Below, piece after piece: positions 35,851-43,686 of a stretch of 64,000 nucleotides of DNA (positions are counted from its first letter, which is position 1; every line of letters begins with the position of its first letter). The notes under the pieces were generated by a model, which saw only the letters and a program-made list of their open reading frames with translations, searched no databases and was not told where the DNA came from. Made by a program: the position numbers and the translations under genes. The stretch comes from Candidatus Binatia bacterium (GTDB lineage: Bacteria; Desulfobacterota_B; Binatia; UBA9968; JAJDTQ01), in contig JAJDTQ010000145.1 in assembly GCA_022827045.1 (NCBI GenBank), positions 12,837 to 76,836 of the forward strand. The letters are read 5' to 3'.

Positions 35851-37530
35851 TTACCCCTCCCGCCGCGACACCAACAGGTGCAGCCCCAGCGACATCAACA
35901 GCATCAGCACGCCGATGACGGCGCCGATGCCGAACTGGCCCTCGTCGAAGGCGCGCTGGAAGAGGAGGGTGGAGAGCACCTCGTTGCCGTAGGTGAACAG
36001 GATGACGGCGCCGGCGAATTCCCGCAGGTAAATCTGGAACAGCAGGATCCACACCGAGAAGAGTCCGCCGCGGAGGAACGGGATGACGATGCGCACGATG
36101 GTGCCGAGGGCACTGGCGCCCGAGGTCCAGGATGCTTCCTCGAACTCCTTGTGGAACTGGAACAGGAACGGGCTCAGGGTCCGCAGCGCGAACGGCAGGT
36201 AGTTGCCGATGAAGTAGAGCAGCAGGATCCACAGGGTGCCGTAGACCGGCGTCCGGATGTAGGCCCACACGAAGCCTACCGCCAGGATGGTGCCGGGGAA
36301 GGCCAGCGGCAGCATGGCGGCGGCCTCGATGGGGCCCTTGAGCTTGACGCCGCTACGCACCAGGAGATAGCCGACCCCGAGGGCGATGATGACCGTGGCG
36401 GTGGCCCCAGCGAAGCACAGGAACAGGGTGTTGCCCAGCGCGCGCCAGAACACGACGTCCTCGAAGGTGGCGTTCCAGTGGATGAGGGTGAGCTCGGTGA
36501 GCAGGCGCAGGCTGGGGGACACCACGAACTGAGAGAAGGAAAGCAACACGATCACCACTGCCGGCAGCACGATCACCACGGCGAAGTAGAGGGAGCAGCA
36601 AACCAGCGCCACGTAGCGCCAGAGCCCCAGCCGGTGGACGTTCTCGGGTCTGGCTTTGCCGGTGACCGTGACGAAGCTTTCCGCCCTCCTTACCAGATGG
36701 CGGTAGAGGAACAGCGAGAGCAGGCTCAGGGGGATGATCATCATCGCCAGCGCCGCGGCGGTGTTGTAGTAGATCAGCGACTGGTAGTCCGAGGCGATGA
36801 GGTTGAAGATGGCGGAGGTGAAGACGAAAATCCCGCCTGGGGCGCCGATGAGGATGGGCACCTCCAGGGTGATGAGGCCGATGACGAAGACCAGCAGGAA
36901 CGACGAGAGAATCAGCGGCCGCAGCACCGGCAGGGTCACCCGGCGGAGCGTCCCCATGACCGTGTTGCCGCAGGCGATGGACTGTTCTTCCAGCGACGGG
37001 TCCATGAGCCGGAAGGCGTTCAGGGCGATCAGGAACACGATCGGGGACTCGTAGAGCACCATGATGAAGATCATCCCCGGGAACGAGTAGATGTTGAACA
37101 GGTTGGTGCCGAAGACCTCCCGGAACAGGACGTTGAGGACGCCGACGCGCGGACTCAGGAGCAGGATCCAGGCCAGCGCGGCGATGATCACGGGAAAGGC
37201 CCGGGGCACGATGCCGAGTTTGGCGAACACCCGGCCGTAGGGCATGTCGGTGCGCTCGACCAGAAACGCCATGGTGACGCCCAGCACGACGGAGATGGCG
37301 GCCGTCATGAAGGCGAAGACCAGAGAGTTGAAGACCAGCGTGGGGATGTCCGCGGGGATGCTGATGGTGACGGCGCGGATCCAGTTGGCCAGGGTGACGT
37401 GTCCCGGGGCCACGGGCGAGGCCGACCAGAAGCTGCCGAAGACCAGCGCCAGCACCGGAACGAGGATGACGAAGCCGATGACCACCATCAGGATGGCATA
37501 CACGGCCCTCATGGCGTTCTCGGTGTGCAT
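35851..37530 (-). CDS. Two-domain ABC transporter permease (Fe3+/thiamine type)
   Basis: 559 residues with two homologous six-helix permease halves, each with an EAA-type loop (about 195-215, EEQSIACGNTVMGTLRRVTLP; about 475-495, FEEASWTSGASALGTIVRIVIP). Fused permeases of this length are typical of FbpB/ThiP-like systems. It would partner the binding protein at 33567-34607, encoded convergently. No ATPase is nearby. It is 45 bp downstream of two SDR genes on the same strand, probably in one operon. Confidence 0.9.
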   Translation of the reverse strand: MHTENAMRAVYAILMVVIGFVILVPVLALVFGSFWSASPVAPGHVTLANWIRAVTISIPADIPTLVFNSLVFAFMTAAISVVLGVTMAFLVERTDMPYGRVFAKLGIVPRAFPVIIAALAWILLLSPRVGVLNVLFREVFGTNLFNIYSFPGMIFIMVLYESPIVFLIALNAFRLMDPSLEEQSIACGNTVMGTLRRVTLPVLRPLILSSFLLVFVIGLITLEVPILIGAPGGIFVFTSAIFNLIASDYQSLIYYNTAAALAMMIIPLSLLSLFLYRHLVRRAESFVTVTGKARPENVHRLGLWRYVALVCCSLYFAVVIVLPAVVIVLLSFSQFVVSPSLRLLTELTLIHWNATFEDVVFWRALGNTLFLCFAGATATVIIALGVGYLLVRSGVKLKGPIEAAAMLPLAFPGTILAVGFVWAYIRTPVYGTLWILLLYFIGNYLPFALRTLSPFLFQFHKEFEEASWTSGASALGTIVRIVIPFLRGGLFSVWILLFQIYLREFAGAVILFTYGNEVLSTLLFQRAFDEGQFGIGAVIGVLMLLMSLGLHLLVSRREG

Positions 37531-37575
37531 GGCCTCCGGTCTCCGTTCAGTGCCGTCCCGGAAAGGACTCCGGTG

Positions 37576-38304
37576 TTACGCCGTGCGCAGCAGGAAGAGC
37601 TGTCCCGAGATGTAGCGCGCTGCGTCGGATATCAGGTAACGGATCAGCCCGGTGATCTCGTCCTTTTGCGTAAAGCCCCCCATGAGCGGAGATGTGGACT
37701 GCTTGAGGGTCCACTGTTCTTCCGACATGCCCGCCCGCGCCATGTCGGTCTCGGTGGCGCCGGGACCGATGGCGTTGGCGGTGACGTTGTAGGGCGCCAG
37801 CTCCATGGCCAGGGTCTTGGTGAAGGTGATCACTCCGCCCTTGGATGCGGCGTAGTGGGAGCCCAGCCGCTGGCCCGTGACGCCCCGTCCGGAGGCGACG
37901 TTGATGATCCGTCCCGCCTTGCGCTCGGCCATGTGCTTTCCTGCCGCCTGGGAGCAAAGGAAAAGACCGGTGAGGTTGATCCGGATCACCCGCTCCCATT
38001 CCTCCGCCGGCATCTCCAGCACCGGGCAGCGCTTGATGACTCCGGCGGCGTTGAGCTGCACGTCGATGTGTCCGTATTTGTCGATGGCCGCCGCGATCAT
38101 GCCGTCCACGCTGGCCTTGTCGCCGACATCCACGCCCACGGCCAGGGCTTGGCCGCCGTCCTTTTCGATGTCCGCTACCAGGGCCTGCGCGCCCTCGCCG
38201 TTGAAGTCGGCCACCACCACGCTGTGCCCGTCCTGCGCCAGCGCGCGGCAGATGGCCGATCCGATGCCGCCGGCGCCGCCGGTTACCACCACGACCTGTG
38301 ACAT
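37576..38304 (-). CDS. Short-chain dehydrogenase/reductase
   Basis: 242 residues with TGGAGGIG (8-15), the NVASG segment and the catalytic YAASK motif; a classical SDR using NAD(P)H. The C-terminus ITGLIRYLISDAARYISGQ is unusual and shared with the neighbouring SDR. ATG with GGAGGTGAC upstream. It forms a tandem pair with 38350-39078 of identical length and upstream of the ABC permease, suggesting sequential oxidation or paired stereospecificity on one imported substrate (inference). Confidence 0.9.
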   Translation of the reverse strand: MSQVVVVTGGAGGIGSAICRALAQDGHSVVVADFNGEGAQALVADIEKDGGQALAVGVDVGDKASVDGMIAAAIDKYGHIDVQLNAAGVIKRCPVLEMPAEEWERVIRINLTGLFLCSQAAGKHMAERKAGRIINVASGRGVTGQRLGSHYAASKGGVITFTKTLAMELAPYNVTANAIGPGATETDMARAGMSEEQWTLKQSTSPLMGGFTQKDEITGLIRYLISDAARYISGQLFLLRTA

Positions 38305-38349
38305 GTCACCTCCAAAATTCAGTGAATAATGACTCCGCGTCCCTGCCGG

Positions 38350-39078
38350 TTACGGCGTCCGCAACAGGAACGTCTGGCCGGTGATGAAGCGCGCCGCGTC
38401 CGACACGAGGTAGCGCACCAGACCCGTGATCTCGTCCTTCTGGGTGAGCCCGCCCTGCAACGGCTCCACGGCCTTGATGGCCGCCCATTGCTCCTCGGTG
38501 TAGCCGGCCCGGGCCATGGGCGTCTCCGTGCGGCCCGGACAGAGATTGTTCACCAGGATGTTGTCCGACGCCACCTCCACCGCCATGGACTTGGTGAAGG
38601 CGATGACGCCTGCCTTGGAGGCGGAGTAGTGGGCGGAGTAGGGTGCCCCGGCGACGCCTCTGCCCGAGGCGACGTTGATGATCCGCCCCTGCTTGCGCGA
38701 GCGCATGACCGTCGCGGCGGCCTGGCTGCACAGGAAGACACCCCGCAGGTTCACACGGATCACCCGGTCCCACTCCTCTTCGGTCATGTCGGCGATGGAA
38801 AAGCGGCCCATGAGGCCGGCGAAATTGATCTGGTGGTCGAGCTGTCCGTAGGCGTCCACGGCGCTCTGGATCATGGCCTCGACGCTTTGCTTGTCGCCCA
38901 CGTCCACGCCCACCCCCAGCGCCTCCCGGCCTTCGGATTTGAGCTTGGCGGCGAGGGCCTGGGCCCCCTCCCCGTTGTAATCGGCGACCACGACCCGAAG
39001 CCCGTCCTCCGCCAGCGCGGCGCAGACCGAGGACCCCAGACCGCCCGCCCCTCCGGTTACGATAGCGACATCCGCCAT
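38350..39078 (-). CDS. Short-chain dehydrogenase/reductase (tandem paralogue)
   Basis: 242 residues from the ATG at 39078, preceded by AAGGAGGAA; an upstream in-frame ATG is rejected because the NAD motif begins at residue 3 here (ADVAIVTGGAGGLG). Catalytic YSASK and NVASGRGVAG are intact. It aligns along its whole length with the downstream SDR, including ADYNGEGAQALxA and SDAARFITGQTFLLRT, so tandem duplication is likely. The function is oxidation of a hydroxy compound of unknown identity. Confidence 0.9.
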   Translation of the reverse strand: MADVAIVTGGAGGLGSSVCAALAEDGLRVVVADYNGEGAQALAAKLKSEGREALGVGVDVGDKQSVEAMIQSAVDAYGQLDHQINFAGLMGRFSIADMTEEEWDRVIRVNLRGVFLCSQAAATVMRSRKQGRIINVASGRGVAGAPYSAHYSASKAGVIAFTKSMAVEVASDNILVNNLCPGRTETPMARAGYTEEQWAAIKAVEPLQGGLTQKDEITGLVRYLVSDAARFITGQTFLLRTP

Positions 39079-39210
39079 GATGATGTGTTCCTCCTTGTGT
39101 GCGGTTCCTGCACGGGATGACACCAGCCGCGCCGGTTGCGCGGCGCCCCCGTTCCAGCCAGCCGATCCATATCCCGGCGTGGGCGGAAAAGCAAGCGAGA
39201 GCGGGGCCTC

Positions 39211-40467
39211 TCAACCGCCCCGGGACGCATGGTAACCGGCGAACGCGCCTTCCCACCGCCCGCTCGACAGACGCCACAAGTTGGCAACGAGCCGGTGAAG
39301 CATGAACAGGCTGAACCCGCCCCAGACTCCGAAGAGCCCCAGCCCCAGGTAGAAGGACATGCCTGTCAGAGGGACGAACAGCAAAAGACCGCCTGCCAGC
39401 ATGGCCCACATGAGAAAGCGGGTGTCATGGGCGCCCAGGATGAAGCCGTCCAGGGCGAAGACGATGCCGTTGAGGGGCTGGAGCAAGATCAGCAGCAGGA
39501 AGGCCTCGCTGCGGGCCAGTTCCGCCACGGCCGCCGAAGAGGTGAAGAGTGCCAGGAGCGGTTCCTGGAGCAGCAGATAAGCCGCTCCGAAGACCGCGCC
39601 GCCGGCGCAGCCCCAGATCACCAGCATGCGGCCGAGCCGCCGGGCCCGGCGGGCGTCGCCGGCTCCCAGGTGCCGCGCCACCAGCGTCTGCCCGGCCACC
39701 GCCAGACCGTCGATGGTGTCAGAGCAGAAGATGAAGAGCTGGAAGACGATCTCGTAGGCGGCCAGGTACACCGGCCCCATGCGCGCCACCATGGCGGTAG
39801 CGAACACCAGCGAAAGCCTGAGCCCGGCCGTGCGCACGGCCAGGTGTCCGGCGATCCTGGAAATGTTGCGGAACCGGCGCAGGTGAAGCCTCCGGCTCTT
39901 CAGTTGGTAGGGGCCCGTGTAGTCCGAGAAGAACAGGAGCCGCATGTACAACAAGATGCCCAAGGCGTGTCCGGCCACCGCCGCCACCGCCGCGCCCCGC
40001 AGGCCCAGCGCCGGAAACCCGAAACCGCCGTAGATCAGCGCGTAGTCCAGCACGATGTTGACGCCGCTCATGAGGAACGCCACCAGCATGGGCGAGAACG
40101 TGTTCTGGATGCCCCGCAGAAAGCCTACCGCCGCATAGATGGAGAAGAGCATCGGGATGGTGGCGCAGCGGATGCGGAAGTAGGGGACTCCTTGGGCGGC
40201 CACTGCCGGGGTGGCTCCCATGAGGGCATAGAGTTCGCCGGCGAACAGGAACAGGAGGGAGGCTACCGCGAGCCCGCCGCCGACACCGAGCACCAGGGCG
40301 TGCCGGAAGATCTCGCCGCAGGCCGCGTAGTTGCGCGAGCCGTACTGGCTGGCCACGAGGCTCGTGGTGCCGAAGATAAGGAACGCGAATATCCAGACGA
40401 CCGCGCCGATGAGGCTCGTGGCGATGGCCTTGGCGGCGAGCGGCTCCACCCCCAGGTGGCCGATCAT
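39211..40467 (-). CDS. MATE-family efflux transporter, true N-terminus upstream of the first canonical start
   Basis: 418 residues from the first ATG, about 11 membrane helices, with the MATE core GTTSLVASQYGSRN and a second-half counterpart. Reading further upstream in the same frame continues family-like sequence (LRLAVPASLAIASEPVLNIADTA before MIGHLG), i.e. most of helix 1, yet no ATG, GTG or TTG occurs before the frame enters fxsA. Candidates are CTG at 40530 with GGGAG nine bases upstream, or ATT at 40596 overlapping the fxsA stop. It likely exports cationic drugs or metabolites using Na+ or H+. Confidence 0.85.
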   Translation of the reverse strand: MIGHLGVEPLAAKAIATSLIGAVVWIFAFLIFGTTSLVASQYGSRNYAACGEIFRHALVLGVGGGLAVASLLFLFAGELYALMGATPAVAAQGVPYFRIRCATIPMLFSIYAAVGFLRGIQNTFSPMLVAFLMSGVNIVLDYALIYGGFGFPALGLRGAAVAAVAGHALGILLYMRLLFFSDYTGPYQLKSRRLHLRRFRNISRIAGHLAVRTAGLRLSLVFATAMVARMGPVYLAAYEIVFQLFIFCSDTIDGLAVAGQTLVARHLGAGDARRARRLGRMLVIWGCAGGAVFGAAYLLLQEPLLALFTSSAAVAELARSEAFLLLILLQPLNGIVFALDGFILGAHDTRFLMWAMLAGGLLLFVPLTGMSFYLGLGLFGVWGGFSLFMLHRLVANLWRLSSGRWEGAFAGYHASRGG

Positions 40468-40588
40468 GGCGGTGTCGGCGATGTTCAGGACCGGCTCGCT
40501 GGCGATGGCCAGCGAAGCGGGAACGGCCAGTCGCAGCAGCTCCCGGCCATCCGACGCCGGTGGCTCCGACGTGACGGCGTCGGGTGCG

Positions 40589-40993
40589 TCAGAAATGACC
40601 CGGCCCGCCTTGGGTGTAGATGCGGACGCGCGCGCTCGCCCGGTCGAAGCGCCGCCGGAGCCAGCGCTTGAACGCGTTCCGGGTGGTCGGGATGAGCATC
40701 AGGAAACCGAAGGCGTCGGTAAGTATTCCCGGAGTGATCAACAGGAGGCCGGCCACCAGGATGATCACGCCGTCCAGCATCTCTTCCGCCGGAACGATGC
40801 CCTGGCTCAGGTTTCGCTGGATCTGCCCCAGAGTCCGCAGCCCTTCCAGCTTGGCGAGGAATGCCCCCACGACACCGGTGACGAGCACCAGGAGGATGGT
40901 GTTGAGGCCGCCGATGATCGAGCCCACCTCGATGAGAAGGTACAGCTCCACCAGCGGAACCACGGTGAACAGCAGCAGGAGTCGCGTGAACAT
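40589..40993 (-). CDS. fxsA: FxsA-family membrane protein
   Basis: 134 residues with four hydrophobic stretches and the family blocks FTVVPLVELYLLIEVGSIIGGLNTILLVLVTGVVGA and DGVIILVAGLLLITPGILTDAFGFLML. FxsA proteins are inner-membrane proteins first noted for relieving phage F exclusion; the general role is unclear. It sits four bases after the BtuF-like stop and probably overlaps the true MATE start, so the three form one unit. Confidence 0.92.
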   Translation of the reverse strand: MFTRLLLLFTVVPLVELYLLIEVGSIIGGLNTILLVLVTGVVGAFLAKLEGLRTLGQIQRNLSQGIVPAEEMLDGVIILVAGLLLITPGILTDAFGFLMLIPTTRNAFKRWLRRRFDRASARVRIYTQGGPGHF

Positions 40994-40997
40994 GGGC

Positions 40998-41882
40998 TCA
41001 GGAAGTTCCGAGCTGCTCCGGATGAATGAGCCGCGCCAGGATCTCCAGTCCGTCCACCAGCCGGGGACCGGGCCGGTTGAAGTACTTGGAGCCGTCGACG
41101 GCGAACACGCGTCCGTTGGCGACGGCGGGAATCCCCTGCCACTCGGGGAGGTCTTTCAGCGGCTCCCACTCCTTGCGGGTCCGGCTCTCGTCGAATCCGC
41201 AGGGCATAAGCACCATCACCTCGGGTGCCGCTTCCACCATGGCTTCCATGGACACCCGGGCCGAAGGCTCGTGTTTTGCCGCCAGCACGTCGATTCCGCC
41301 CGCCAACTCGACCATCTCCGGCACCCAGTGGCCAGCGGCATACAAGGGGTCCAGCCACTCGAGACAGGCCACCTTCGGCCTGGGGCGGTCCCGCGGCACG
41401 TCGCCCGCGACGCGTTCCACCCGTTTCTGGAGGGTGTCGACCAGGGCCTCCGCCCGCTCCGGGGTCCCGGTTGCGTTCCCCACCCGTGCGATGTCCGACA
41501 ATACTTCTCCGAGAGAGCCCGGCGACAACGACAGCACCCTGGCCGACGGCCTCAGCGAGCCGGCGGCGGCCATGACGTCGTCGTAGCCCACTGCGCAGAC
41601 GTCGCACAGCCCTTGGGTTATGATGAGGTCGGGGTTGATGCGCCGCAGAAGCTCGAGGTCGAGGCTGTACAGGCCCTCGCCCCCGCTCAATCGCTGCTGC
41701 ACCAGGTCGTCGATCTCGCGGCTCGTGGAGTTGTCGGAGTCGATGCTGCCGCGGACCACCACGGGCTTCTCCCTGGCCGCAGCAGGGAAGTCGCACTCGT
41801 GACTGACAGCCACCACCGAGTCGCCCAAGCCCAGGGCGAAGGCAGTCTCCGTGGCGCTCGGCAGGAGGGTGCAAATCCGCAT
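40998..41882 (-). CDS. BtuF/FepB-like ABC substrate-binding protein without clear signal peptide
   Basis: 294 residues of the periplasmic binding protein family PF01497: RICTLLPSATETAFALGLGDSVVAVSHECDFP at the N-terminus, LLRRINPDLIITQGLCDVCAV, and AGGIDVLAAKHEPSARVSMEAMVEAAPEVMVLMPCGF. Such proteins bind cobalamin or Fe-siderophores. No hydrophobic signal sequence is visible and no permease or ATPase is adjacent, as in stand-alone cobalamin-binding homologues. No ribosome binding site precedes the ATG. Confidence 0.85.
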   Translation of the reverse strand: MRICTLLPSATETAFALGLGDSVVAVSHECDFPAAAREKPVVVRGSIDSDNSTSREIDDLVQQRLSGGEGLYSLDLELLRRINPDLIITQGLCDVCAVGYDDVMAAAGSLRPSARVLSLSPGSLGEVLSDIARVGNATGTPERAEALVDTLQKRVERVAGDVPRDRPRPKVACLEWLDPLYAAGHWVPEMVELAGGIDVLAAKHEPSARVSMEAMVEAAPEVMVLMPCGFDESRTRKEWEPLKDLPEWQGIPAVANGRVFAVDGSKYFNRPGPRLVDGLEILARLIHPEQLGTS

Positions 41883-41947
41883 ATTTCAGTCATAGGGGAC
41901 CCGACGAGCGTTTGCAACGCAACCACGGCCGTGAACCGTACGCGCAC

Positions 41948-41976
41948 TTGAAAGGCGCATCGCGGTAGTCTATCTT
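41948..41976 (+). promoter_or_regulatory. Sigma-70-type promoter for the nuoB redox cassette
   Basis: -35 TTGAAA (41948-41953), 17-nt spacer, -10 TATCTT (41971-41976), about 85 bp before nuoB. The -10 is part of a 13-bp unit GGTAGTCTATCTT that is repeated exactly in tandem (41964-41976 and 41977-41989). Confidence 0.6.
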
Positions 41977-42058
41977 GGTAGTCTATCTTTACTGGCACTT
42001 GTGTGTTACAGCGCTGTCAACCCCGCGATCCGGCGGCGTTCCCAGCCAGGAGGTTCCG

Positions 42059-42559
42059 ATGCCGATTACCAACAGTCTTCCCGAGACGGTCTTTACCACC
42101 CGGGTCGACGATCTGCTGAACTGGGGCAGGGCCTCGTCCCAGTGGTACATGTTGTTCGGGCTGGCCTGCTGCGCCATCGAGCTCATGCAGACGGGTGGAC
42201 CCCGGGCGGACCTGGACCGGTTCGGTTGCGTGCCGCGGGCGACGCCACGCCAGTCGGACCTGATGATCGTGGCCGGGACGCTGACCTACAAGATGGCCAA
42301 GCGCACGCGGTTGCTCTACGACCAGATGCCCGATCCCAAGTACGTCATCTCCATGGGGAGTTGTTCCAACTGCGGGGGCCTCTTCCAGATGGCCTATTCC
42401 GTGTGCAAGGGAGTGGACAAGATCGTGCCGGTGGACGTCTACGTTCCCGGGTGTCCGCCCCGCCCCGAGGCCCTGACCGAGGGGCTTTTGCGGATTCAGG
42501 ACAAGGTGATGCGGGAGCGCTGGCTGGTCAAGGGCTCGGCGGCAGCCGCGGCCCGCTAG
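42059..42559 (+). CDS. nuoB: NADH-quinone oxidoreductase subunit B (orphan NuoB)
   Basis: 166 residues from the ATG at 42059 with CCAGGAGG upstream. It carries the four ligands of cluster N2: C37/C38 (GLACCAIEL), C102 (GSCSNCGG) and C132 ([10 protein letters not shown]). NuoB joins the peripheral arm of complex I to the membrane arm. No other nuo gene is in the window; followed instead by a Rieske ferredoxin, a CGFS glutaredoxin, a globin and an iron exporter. It may serve a complex I encoded elsewhere or a different redox complex. Confidence 0.93.
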   Translation: MPITNSLPETVFTTRVDDLLNWGRASSQWYMLFGLACCAIELMQTGGPRADLDRFGCVPRATPRQSDLMIVAGTLTYKMAKRTRLLYDQMPDPKYVISMGSCSNCGGLFQMAYSVCKGVDKIVPVDVYVPGCPPRPEALTEGLLRIQDKVMRERWLVKGSAAAAAR

Positions 42560-42572
42560 AGGGAGGGATTGC

Positions 42573-42878
42573 ATGGCGTACGTCAAGGTCGCGACCACGG
42601 ATGAGGTGGAACCCGGCAAACCCAAGCTGGTGGAGGTGAACGGACGGAAGGTCGCTCTGTTCAACCTGGACGGGACATTCTACGCCATCGACGACTTCTG
42701 TACGCATCGCGGCGCGCCGCTCTCCGAGGGAGAGGTGATGGGCAAGGACGTTCAGTGCCCGTGGCACGGTGCATTCTTCGATATCACCACGGGGGCGGCC
42801 TCCGGCCCTCCGGCGGATGTGGGCGTCGACACGTTCAACGTCCGCGTGGAAGGGTCCGACATCGAGGTCGAGGTTTGA
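42573..42878 (+). CDS. Rieske-type 2Fe-2S ferredoxin
   Basis: 101 residues, single Rieske domain with C43-T-H45 and C62-P-W-H65. No membrane anchor, so a soluble electron carrier like NirD or the ferredoxin of aromatic dioxygenases. The ATG follows GAGGGAGGG, 13 bp after nuoB. It might donate electrons to the Rieske oxygenase at 5.2 kb or work with the neighbouring redox genes; both are inference. Confidence 0.93.
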   Translation: MAYVKVATTDEVEPGKPKLVEVNGRKVALFNLDGTFYAIDDFCTHRGAPLSEGEVMGKDVQCPWHGAFFDITTGAASGPPADVGVDTFNVRVEGSDIEVEV

Positions 42879-42936
42879 CGGATCGCCCGAACTCATGAAG
42901 CGGGCGCCGATGAGAAACCAGTGAAGGAGCGAAGCC

Positions 42937-43257
42937 ATGGCCGATGACGTTATCAGCAGGATCGAAGAGCAGGTGAAGAACAACCGGGTGATGGTCTTCA
43001 TGAAGGGGTCGCCGAACTTCCCGCAGTGCGGTTTCTCGGCCCACACGGTGGAGATCCTGCGCGCCCACAACGCCCAGTTCGAGAGCTTCGACGTGTTGTC
43101 GGACCCCGCCGTCAGGGAGGGGGTGAAGCAATACTCGAAGTGGCCTACCATCCCGCAGGTCTACATCGACGGCAAGTTCGTCGGCGGCTGCGACATCGTT
43201 CACGAGCTGCACGAGCGGGGCGAGTTGGACGCGCTGCTCAATCCCGGCGAGGGGTAG
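42937..43257 (+). CDS. grxD: Monothiol glutaredoxin, CGFS type (Grx4/GrxD)
   Basis: 106 residues with the CGFS active site C31-S34 and the GSPNFPQ, WPTIPQVYIDGKFVGGCDI blocks. CGFS glutaredoxins bind a 2Fe-2S cluster through glutathione and transfer it to target proteins or sense iron. ATG preceded by AAGGAGCG. It ends with TAG at 43255-43257; the following globin reads in exactly the same frame with no intervening canonical start. Confidence 0.95.
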   Translation: MADDVISRIEEQVKNNRVMVFMKGSPNFPQCGFSAHTVEILRAHNAQFESFDVLSDPAVREGVKQYSKWPTIPQVYIDGKFVGGCDIVHELHERGELDALLNPGEG

Positions 43258-43275
43258 GCTCCGGGAGACACCCCG

Positions 43276-43686
43276 ACGCCCTCCCTTTATGAAGAGATAG
43301 GCGCGGAGCGCCTGCGTGAGGTCATCGATGTCTTCGTGGACCGAATCTTCGATGACCTCATGATCGGCTTCTTCTTCCGCAACGCAGACCGCAACCGTAT
43401 CAAGCTGCTGGAGTTCCAGTTCACCGCGCGCGTGCTCGGCGCGGACATCGAGTACGAGGGCCGTCCCCTGGAGCAGGCCCACGCACCCCATCCCATCATG
43501 GGCGGGCAGTTCGCCCGCCGGCTGCAGATCCTGCGAGAGACCCTCGACGAGTTCCAGGTACCCCAGGCGGTGCGCGCGGCATGGCTCGACCACACCGAGA
43601 GCCTGCGCTCTCTCATCACCCGGGACCGGGGCTCCGACTGCGACCCCGCCGAGGCCCGGCGCAAGGCCCTGGGACAGGCGTCGTGA
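43276..43686 (+). CDS. Truncated haemoglobin with apparent ACG start
   Basis: 136 residues if begun at ACG 43276, eight bases after GGGAG (43263-43267). This reads PSLYEEIGAERLREVIDVF and so on, the expected N-terminus of a truncated globin; the first canonical start, GTG 43336, would delete helix A and much of helix B. FFFRNADRN corresponds to the CD region and AHAPHPIMGGQF to the proximal-His F8 region. It may handle O2, NO or peroxide. ATG to ACG mutation, a sequencing error, rare ACG initiation, or stop readthrough from grxD are all possible. Confidence 0.75.
   Translation, partial: TPSLYEEIGAERLREVIDVFVDRIFDDLMIGFFFRNADRNRIKLLEFQFTARVLGADIEYEGRPLEQAHAPHPIMGGQFARRLQILRETLDEFQVPQAVRAAWLDHTESLRSLITRDRGSDCDPAEARRKALGQAS

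Noticed and set aside
35878..38301. An 800-codon plus-strand frame rich in Gln, Glu, His and Asp
   Set aside because: It is antisense to the ABC permease and SDR genes and its composition is that of a frame shadow.
41883..42058. Cobalamin riboswitch near the BtuF-like gene
   Set aside because: The 176-bp gap lacks the conserved B12-box-like elements I could recognise and is short for that class.
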